5,285 nucleotides of DNA from Lawsonibacter sp. (GTDB taxonomy: Bacteria > Bacillota > Clostridia > Oscillospirales > Oscillospiraceae), in NCBI GenBank assembly GCA_022798855.1, contig JAAWNI010000158.1, forward strand, positions 1 through 5,285, written 5' to 3'. Each line of letters begins with the position of its first letter. Positions within the stretch are counted from its first letter, which is position 1. This document shows, piece after piece, positions 1-5,285 of the stretch. The position numbers and the translations under genes were made by a program. Below the pieces are notes generated by a model, which had not been told where the DNA came from, ran no database searches, and was given only the letters and a program-made list of their open reading frames with translations.

Positions 1-96
1 TCTTTTCCTGCGGTCTTGGCCATATTGTGCCCTTCCACATCGGCCTTCACCTCTGCCGAACTGCTTTCGTCAATTCCTGAATTTGCTCATTTATAG
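1..96 (+). repeat. Left arm of a 96-bp long-range inverted repeat
   Basis: Read 5'->3', this stretch equals the reverse complement of 5142-5237 at 95 of 96 positions; position i pairs with 5238-i. The single difference is T at 52 against the complement G of C at 5186. The match ends at the inner edge, after TTATAG (91-96), apart from a possible 1-bp gap. The outer edge is cut by the window start, so 96 bp is a minimum length. The arm has no transposase and no recognised gene. Reading inward, one frame is open from position 1 to a TAG at 94-96, the last bases of the arm. Reading outward, two short frames are partly open, and the mismatch is silent (AGG/CGG, both Arg) in one of them. None is convincing enough to call a gene. 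Confidence 0.93.
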
Positions 97-444
97 TATA
101 ATTAAGAAACGGGTGCTTCACCGGCGGAATATGCCCTTTTATAGTATAGACGTAAAATAAAAGGAAAAAGTTCCGGCTTTTCCAAAGAAATTTTTTCCGG
201 ACGATGCAGATGGACCCAGATGTTCCAAAAAGCGGGGGATTCCAACAAGCGAGACGGCTCTATATTATAGAATCCCCCAGTCACCGCCTGCGGCGGCGAC
301 AGCCCCCTTTAACAAGGGGGCCTTTGGAGGAGGACCGGGGCCTTCAAGCACCCAAGCCCCCCTTGCTAAAGGGGGGTGCCCCCGTAGGGGGCGGGGGGAT
401 TCCGTCAAGTAAAATATTCATAAAAAGAAAAATAAAATTAAAGC
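97..444. other. Intergenic region without a convincing gene
   Basis: No frame here has a start codon, a ribosome site and plausible protein composition together. The left part (97-230) is AT-rich and carries the 10-bp direct repeat TTATAGTATA at 91-100 and 139-148. The middle (234-403) is a GC-rich set of palindromes, described separately. The right part (404-444) is A-rich and leads into the promoter of the DUF2089 gene. A 60-codon minus-strand frame at 284-102 starts inside the palindromic repeat and has no Shine-Dalgarno sequence, so I do not annotate it. Confidence 0.7.
270..403. repeat. Nested palindromic repeat element, MITE- or REP/BIME-like
   Basis: The ends are a 9-bp inverted repeat, GAATCCCCC at 270-278 and GGGGGATTC at 394-402. 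Each arm contains two tight hairpins. In the left arm they are CCGCC/GGCGG (284-288/292-296, loop TGC) and GCCCCCTT/AAGGGGGC (302-309/314-321, loop TAAC). In the right arm they are CCCCCCTT/AAGGGGGG (357-364/369-376, loop GCTA) and GCCCCC/GGGGGC (378-383/387-392, loop GTA). Both arms run in the same order from the outside in, so they look like diverged copies of one module facing each other. A third terminus, GGGGGATTC, lies at 234-242 and can also pair with 270-278. There is no coding capacity. The structure suggests a dispersed non-autonomous repeat, but copy number elsewhere cannot be judged from this window. Confidence 0.7.
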
Positions 445-465
445 TTGACTTTAATAAAATTAAAG
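431..465. promoter_or_regulatory. Candidate operator: three ATTAAAG half-sites around the -35 box
   Basis: ATTAAAG occurs at 437-443, its reverse complement CTTTAAT at 449-455, and ATTAAAG again at 459-465. The first two form an inverted repeat with a 5-bp spacer. The first and third lie in a 13-bp direct repeat, AATAAAATTAAAG at 431-443 and 453-465, with a 22-bp period, about two helical turns. The sites straddle the -35 hexamer and fill the spacer, so a bound protein would block RNA polymerase. The gene just downstream encodes a small HTH protein, so autoregulation is a reasonable inference. AT-richness alone could create some of this repetition. Confidence 0.5.
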
Positions 466-473
466 ACTATAAT
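445..473 (+). promoter_or_regulatory. Sigma-A-type promoter of the DUF2089 operon
   Basis: The -35 hexamer TTGACT (445-450) and a perfect -10 hexamer TATAAT (468-473) are separated by exactly 17 bp. Transcription should start near 480, giving a leader of about 20 nt that contains the ribosome site AAAGGAGGG (485-493), 6 nt before the ATG at 500. This leaves no room for a riboswitch or attenuator, so control is probably at initiation. Confidence 0.88.
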
Positions 474-499
474 AGAAACCACAGAAAGGAGGGCCGCCT

Positions 500-808
500 A
501 TGGCATTGGAACTGCTGCCCGAGTGGATGGCCGGGCTGGAAGAGGAGGACGTGGCTTTTATCAAACGGTTTATTCTGGCATCCGGGTCGCTGAAGGAGGT
601 GGCCGGACAGTACGGCGTCACCTACCCCACGGTCCGCCTGCGGCTGGACCGGCTGATCCAGAAAATCCGGCTGACCGAGGACGTGGCCGCCGACCCCTAC
701 ATCGCCACCATCAAACGGCTGGCGGTGAACGAAAAATTGGACCTGGACACCGCCAAGGTCCTGATCGCGGAGTATAAAAGGACCTGCGGAAAAAAGGAGG
801 AACTATAA
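500..808 (+). CDS. DUF2089-family small HTH protein, putative transcriptional regulator
   Basis: This 102-residue protein matches the DUF2089 family as I recognise it: an N-terminal LLPEWMAGLEEED segment (5-17), then SGSLKEVAGQYGVTYPTVRL (28-47), then an amphipathic helix with RLDRLIQKI (48-56). Residues 30-52 read as a helix-turn-helix resembling sigma-factor region 4. The C-terminal part, about 68-95, is helical. The N-terminal zinc ribbon found in some DUF2089 proteins is absent, since the only Cys is near the C terminus. The ATG at 500 is chosen because AAAGGAGGG lies 6 nt upstream and a consensus promoter precedes it. Its stop overlaps the next start as TAATG (806-810), so the two genes should be translationally coupled. 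DNA binding, and repression of its own promoter through the ATTAAAG sites, are inferred from fold and context; the family has no well-defined function that I know of. Confidence 0.88.
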   Translation: MALELLPEWMAGLEEEDVAFIKRFILASGSLKEVAGQYGVTYPTVRLRLDRLIQKIRLTEDVAADPYIATIKRLAVNEKLDLDTAKVLIAEYKRTCGKKEEL

Positions 809-1260
809 TGGAAGTGAATTTTGGAATCGGATTGGTTATGATACCAGTTGTGCTGTTCATATTTATGCTGCCCATCGCCCTGCTGGTGGCGCTGCAGGTG
901 TGGCTGTGCAAAAGGAGCCCTAAGATGGGGCTGATCCTGCCGGGGGTTTCCCTGGCGCTGTCCCTGCTGCTGACGCTCAGCATGGCGTCATTCAGCACGC
1001 TGACAGTCAGGGCCGGCAATACGTTGGTAAGCCCCGTAGAGGGGGGCGCTTATACAGTGGCCCCGGCCCAGGAGGGGGCTTCTGTTCAGTCTGTTCAGGA
1101 GGTAACTGAGTTCCATCCCAAAACCCTAGTTGCCGCTGGTGTGCTGTTTCTGGTGTGCAACATCCCCACGGCGGTCTTTGGGGGCATTTGGCTCCACTAC
1201 AAGGGCCAGAAGGACACCAGCGAAGCGCTGAAAAAGATGCGGATTGAGGATTTGGGTTAG
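808..1260 (+). CDS. Small membrane protein of unknown function, partner of the DUF2089 gene
   Basis: I do not recognise a named family. The 150-residue protein shows three hydrophobic segments, at about 5-33, 41-65 and 105-131. Segments one and two are joined by a short basic turn (CKRSPK, 34-39), which by the positive-inside rule puts that turn in the cytoplasm. The loop at 66-104 is then outside, and the charged tail (132-150, ending LKKMRIEDLG) is inside. There is no cleavable signal peptide and no catalytic motif. The start at 808 overlaps the upstream stop by one base and has AGGAGG at 795-800, 7 nt before it, so expression is tightly linked to the DUF2089 protein. A plausible but unproven role is a membrane sensor or sequestering partner for that regulator. 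The gene ends 8 bp before the hairpin at 1268. Confidence 0.82.
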   Translation: MEVNFGIGLVMIPVVLFIFMLPIALLVALQVWLCKRSPKMGLILPGVSLALSLLLTLSMASFSTLTVRAGNTLVSPVEGGAYTVAPAQEGASVQSVQEVTEFHPKTLVAAGVLFLVCNIPTAVFGGIWLHYKGQKDTSEALKKMRIEDLG

Positions 1261-1261
1261 C

Positions 1262-1299
1262 AAAAAAGCCCGCCGGAGAAATCTCCGGCGGGCTTCCAA
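1262..1299 (-). terminator. Intrinsic terminator between convergent operons, stronger on the minus strand
   Basis: A perfect 12-bp stem (GCCCGCCGGAGA at 1268-1279, complement at 1282-1293) closes a 2-base loop, or 4 bases if the last pair opens. On the minus strand the stem is followed at once by six T (1267-1262), an ideal terminator 33 nt after the racemase-like gene. On the plus strand the trailing sequence TTCCAAATTT is a poor U-tract, so termination of the DUF2089 operon is probably less efficient. Confidence 0.9.
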
Positions 1300-1325
1300 A
1301 TTTATCGGGCTTGTGTTGAATGAGG

Positions 1326-2107
1326 TCAGAGCTGGACCACCGTGGGCGGGTCCAGGGACACGGGGCCGCCGATCCAGGCGGACGCCGCTTCCCCGTCCCG
1401 GCGGACGACGGCGGCTTCCACCACCCCGGCGGGCTGGGCGTAGGACCGGACAAAGGGGCCGTCGGGGGCGTCCAGGCTCTGGGCCACGGCGGCGGCCAGG
1501 GAGCCGGAGCCGCAGCTGCCCTCCCACACCAGGGAGCCGGCGGCGGGGACCTTGACCAGAGGGGTCATAGCGCCCCGGGCTGTGTCCAGGAAAATGACGC
1601 CGTAGGCTTCCAGGTCCGGGATGCTCTGGAAAAGGGGTTCGGCCCTCTGGAAAAACTCCAGGCTGGGGGGGCGTCCTCCACCACCAGGTGGGCGATGCCC
1701 ACCAGGTCCACCAGCACGCCGGAGCGGCCGTCCACCCTGGCGGGGCTTACGGCCCGGGGCAGGGGCATTTGGGCCCGGGCTGTGCCGGCGGACAGGTCCA
1801 CGTCCACCGTTACCGGAGCGCCGCAGCCGCTCACCTCCACCAGCACCTGGGGCAGGCCGCCCAGCCGCTGGGCCATGAGCATCCCGAAGGCCCGGGCGGC
1901 GTTGCCGCAGAACTCGCCCCCGGCCATCTCCATCCGGCCCGCGCAGCCCGAGGCAGGCGGACAGACAAAGCCCACCTGCTCCACATCGGAGCCGGGCAGG
2001 GCCATGAGCCGGGAAGCGAGCCCGGCCCGGCCCCCAATGGGGACCGGGTCCAGGACGAACAGTGTGATATTGCCCGCGGGGTTGGCCCGCAAGACGTTCA
2101 GCTCCAT
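1326..2107 (-). pseudogene. Frameshifted DapF-fold amino acid racemase, CntK/HisR-like (putative histidine racemase)
   Basis: The gene reads as a PLP-independent racemase of the diaminopimelate epimerase superfamily, using two catalytic cysteines. The first part (2107-1565) carries NPAGNITLFV (9-18), EQVGFV (43-48), GGEFCGNAAR (63-72, first catalytic Cys67) and VSGCG. The second part (1568-1326) carries WEGSCGSGS with the second catalytic Cys. From memory, these blocks resemble the staphylococcal histidine racemase CntK more than true DapF. After residue ~147 the first frame turns into unrelated sequence and stops. Another frame continues the family sequence (SLEFFQRAEPLFQ, YGVIFLDTA) into the second part. 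The shift maps to a run of seven C on the coding strand (1671-1665). An eighth C would give one 260-residue protein, a normal family length. As written, the cysteines sit on separate products that overlap at ATGA (1568-1565). The start is 3 bp after the hutH stop with no clear ribosome site, implying coupling. A real mutation, a slippery tract and a base-calling error are all possible. Confidence 0.8.
1665..1671 (-). other. C7 homopolymer where the racemase-like frame breaks
   Basis: Seven G on the plus strand are seven C on the coding strand, inside GAC-GCC-CCC-CCA. Upstream codons fit the racemase family in one frame and downstream codons fit it in another. Adding one C, or losing two, restores a continuous product. 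Such tracts mutate by slipped-strand mispairing and are also a common site of sequencing error. Confidence 0.8.
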
Positions 2108-2110
2108 AGC

Positions 2111-3679
<1,569 letters not shown>

Positions 3680-3743
3680 GGGAATTACCTCACTTTATAA
3701 AATGTATATTGTTCGGCGGACGCCGAGAACTTACAAAATTAAG
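3680..3743 (-). promoter_or_regulatory. hutH leader with ribosome site and a small inverted repeat; promoter uncertain
   Basis: On the minus strand this AT-rich leader contains GAGG (3691-3688), 8 nt before the hutH ATG, and TATACA- and TATAAA-type sequences that could serve as -10 boxes. None has a good -35 at the right distance. An inverted repeat, GTTCGGCG at 3711-3718 and CGCCGAGAAC at 3721-3730 with one bulged base, could be an operator or a small hairpin. Because a terminator-like hairpin lies just upstream, hutH may need its own promoter, but I cannot place it firmly. Confidence 0.35.
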
Positions 3744-3783
3744 GGCGGCCCCCAAAAGGAGGGGGTTCCCTCTGGGGGCCGCC
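3733..3783 (-). terminator. GC-rich terminator-like hairpin between permease and hutH
   Basis: GGCGGCCCCCA (3744-3754) pairs perfectly with 3773-3783. Inside it GAGGG (3759-3763) pairs with CCCTC (3768-3772) around a GGTT loop, leaving four bases bulged on one side. On the minus strand the stem is followed by CCTTAATTTTG, a moderate U-tract. It lies about 50 nt after the permease stop, so it may end or reduce read-through into hutH, or protect the upstream mRNA end. Confidence 0.6.
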
Positions 3784-3831
3784 GGTGTTCCGCGCCAGGA
3801 TAGGCTGCTAGCGCCGTCCTAAAAGGGGAGG

Positions 3832-5139
3832 TCAGATAAACTGGGAGAAGATGATCGCGGCCAGCATCAGGGGGATGTTGAAGTGGATGAAGGTGGGCAC
3901 GCAGGTGTCCCAGATGTGGTTGTGCTGTCCGTCGGCGTTCAGGCCGGACGTGGGGCCCAGGGTGGAGTCGGAAGCGGGGGAGCCGGCGTCGCCCAGGGCG
4001 GCGGCGGAGGACATCAGCAGGATGGTGGCGGAGAGGGAGAAGCCCATGCGCTGGCACAGAGGCACATACAAAAGGGCCAGGATGGGGATGGTGCTGAAGG
4101 AGGAGCCGATGCCCATGGTGACCAGCAGGCCGATCAGGGTGATCATGGTGGCGGCGATGATCTTGTTTCCGCCCATGATGCCGATGGCGGCCTCGACCAG
4201 CGTGTCCACGGCTCCGGTGGCGTTGATGACCTCGGCGAAGCCGCCGGCGACCAGCATTACGATGGCAACCATGCCCATGATCTTGATGCCGCCGGTGAAC
4301 TGGTCGTCGATCTGGCTCCACTTGACAGCCTGGCCGATGAACATGACCAGCAGGCCGGCCAGAGCGGACAGAGCCAGGGACTCCCACTCGATCTGGACCA
4401 GCACGACCACCAGGATGGCCACCAGGGTGACGGCGTGGGCGGCGGTGAACTTGTCGGAAACGGCGTCGGAGGCGGAGGTGTCGGCGGCCACGTTTTTGTA
4501 CTCGCGGGGTCTGGCGTATGTGACAAAGATTGCCAGCAGCAGGCCGATGAGCATGGCCAGGGCCAGGATCCAGTTGACCTTGGCCACGTCGCCCACTTCG
4601 GCGGCCCAGCCGTTGTCAGTCAGGTTTTTGGCGATCAGGCCCATGAAGATGGAGCCGAAGCCGAAGGGGATGGCGATGTAGGGGGCCTTGACGCTGAAGC
4701 ACAGGGAGCAGGCGGCGGCCCGGCGGTCGATTTTCAGCTCGTTAAACAGGGACAGCATGGGAGGGATCAGGATGGGGATGAAGGCGATGTGGACGGGCAC
4801 CAGGTTCTGGGAGAAGCAGCCGATGCCGGCGATGATGAGCAGCACGATCTTGCCGTTGCGGCCCATGACCCTGGAGAGCTTCTTGGAGAACATGTCCGCC
4901 AGGCCGCTGGTGGCGATGGCGGTGGCGAAGGTGCCCAGCAGGATGTAGGACAGGGCGGTATCCGCGTTCCGGCTGAAGCCGGAGCACAGCAGCTTCATGG
5001 CCTCTGGGATGCTGATGCCGCCGATCAAGGCGCCGGCCAGCGCGGAGATGATCAGGGACATCAGCACGTTCAGCTTCAGCAGACACAGAACGCACAGGAC
5101 GACCACGGCGACCAATACCGGGTTGGTGATAATTTCCAT
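3832..5139 (-). CDS. YuiF-type histidine permease (NhaC-like Na+/H+ antiporter superfamily)
   Basis: This 435-residue inner-membrane protein has about ten to twelve hydrophobic segments spread over its length. It fits the NhaC-like Na_H_antiport families, and in particular the YuiF group often annotated as histidine permease. The most recognisable block is ALGDAGSPASDSTLGPTSGL (381-400), followed by NADGQHNHIWDTCVPT (401-416). Others are GCFSQNLVPVHIAFIP (107-122) and KAPYIAIPFGFGSIF (151-165). Import of histidine, probably with Na+ or H+, is inferred from family and from hutH downstream on the same strand. The start at 5139 is chosen because the first hydrophobic helix begins at once (MEIITNPVLV) and the next Met is at residue 27, inside the helical region. 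No purine-rich ribosome site precedes it; the upstream sequence TTTATAGCT belongs almost wholly to the inverted-repeat arm. Transport of another amino or organic acid cannot be excluded. Confidence 0.85.
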   Translation of the reverse strand: MEIITNPVLVAVVVLCVLCLLKLNVLMSLIISALAGALIGGISIPEAMKLLCSGFSRNADTALSYILLGTFATAIATSGLADMFSKKLSRVMGRNGKIVLLIIAGIGCFSQNLVPVHIAFIPILIPPMLSLFNELKIDRRAAACSLCFSVKAPYIAIPFGFGSIFMGLIAKNLTDNGWAAEVGDVAKVNWILALAMLIGLLLAIFVTYARPREYKNVAADTSASDAVSDKFTAAHAVTLVAILVVVLVQIEWESLALSALAGLLVMFIGQAVKWSQIDDQFTGGIKIMGMVAIVMLVAGGFAEVINATGAVDTLVEAAIGIMGGNKIIAATMITLIGLLVTMGIGSSFSTIPILALLYVPLCQRMGFSLSATILLMSSAAALGDAGSPASDSTLGPTSGLNADGQHNHIWDTCVPTFIHFNIPLMLAAIIFSQFI

Positions 5140-5141
5140 AG

Positions 5142-5237
5142 CTATAAATGAGCAAATTCAGGAATTGACGAAAGCAGTTCGGCAGCGGTGAAGGCCGATG
5201 TGGAAGGGCACAATATGGCCAAGACCGCAGGAAAAGA
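5142..5237 (-). repeat. Right arm of the 96-bp long-range inverted repeat
   Basis: This is the reverse complement of 1-96 with one mismatch (5186). Its inner end lies 2 bp upstream of the permease start codon, so it supplies that gene's entire visible leader. Outside the arm the window continues for 48 bp, where comparison with the left side is impossible. Read on the minus strand from a TAG at 5255-5253, one frame stays open to the TAG at 5144-5142. On the plus strand, ATG at 5215 with GGAAGG upstream opens a 13-codon frame to 5256, too short to call a gene. Confidence 0.93.
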
Positions 5238-5285
5238 AGAAATGAGCAAGGGCTAAGACAAGCAGCAAGCGATCAAGAGCTTTAG
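5238..5285. other. 48 bp outside the right repeat arm, no assignable feature
   Basis: The stretch is purine-rich on the plus strand and could be the edge of a neighbouring gene. No frame can be preferred: one plus-strand frame open from 5169 ends in TAG at the last three bases, another hits TAA at 5254-5256. ATGAGCAA recurs here (5242-5249) and in the arm (5148-5155). I do not recognise the encoded residues. Confidence 0.4.

Noticed and set aside
102..284. A 60-codon minus-strand frame upstream of the DUF2089 operon
   Set aside because: Its start lies in the palindromic repeat, there is no ribosome site, and the residues resemble no protein I know.
270..403. Possible CRISPR array or riboswitch in the repeated hairpins
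   Set aside because: There are no regular repeats with unique spacers. The hairpins lie upstream of the promoter, so they are not in the leader of the following gene.
204..593. A plus-strand frame of 129 codons running through the palindromic repeat into the DUF2089 gene
   Set aside because: It is Pro/Gly/Arg-rich because it translates C-run and G-run hairpins, and it overlaps a well-supported gene in another frame.
3784..3831. UAG triplets that might be HutP-type binding sites after the permease stop
   Set aside because: Only two TAG triplets, without the regular spacing of known sites, and no HutP homolog in the window.
3883..5151. A 422-codon plus-strand open frame antisense to the permease
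   Set aside because: It is a Gly/Asp/Gln/His-rich low-complexity translation without motifs; the permease on the minus strand explains the region.
5148..5256. A small gene reading outward through the right repeat arm
   Set aside because: Outward frames are interrupted by TGA at 5149-5151, 5166-5168 and 5189-5191 and TAA at 5254-5256; the remaining pieces are too short and unrecognisable.

Overview
The window looks like chromosomal DNA of a moderately GC-rich member of the Clostridia, probably a gut Oscillospiraceae-type bacterium. The evidence is GC-rich codon use in the genes, AT-rich promoters with consensus -35/-10 boxes, AGGAGG ribosome sites, a DUF2089-type regulator and a YuiF-type permease. 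This placement is inference; no marker gene is present.

Layout. Positions 1-96 are one arm of a 96-bp inverted repeat whose other arm is 5142-5237 (95 of 96 positions match), so nearly the whole window lies between inverted arms. Positions 97-444 hold no convincing gene but contain a nested palindromic repeat element (270-403). A consensus promoter at 445-473, overlapped by three ATTAAAG half-sites, drives a short plus-strand operon: a small DUF2089 HTH protein (500-808) and a three-helix membrane protein (808-1260). A hairpin at 1268-1293 separates it from a convergent minus-strand group.

The minus-strand group, in transcription order, is a YuiF-type histidine permease (5139-3832), a GC-rich hairpin, histidine ammonia-lyase HutH (3679-2111), and 3 bp later a diaminopimelate-epimerase-fold protein (2107-1326). 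The last protein resembles the histidine racemases CntK/HisR but is broken by a frameshift at a run of seven C. The proposed logic is that the permease imports histidine, the racemase interconverts D- and L-histidine, and HutH deaminates L-histidine to urocanate and ammonia. No hutU, hutI, hutF or hutG is in the window.

The points most worth following are the racemase/HutH/permease cluster, the homopolymer frameshift in the racemase, and the inverted repeat. The inverted repeat ends 2 bp from the permease start codon and leaves that gene without a visible ribosome site. It could mark an invertible segment, a dispersed repeat or an assembly artefact, and the sequence alone does not decide.
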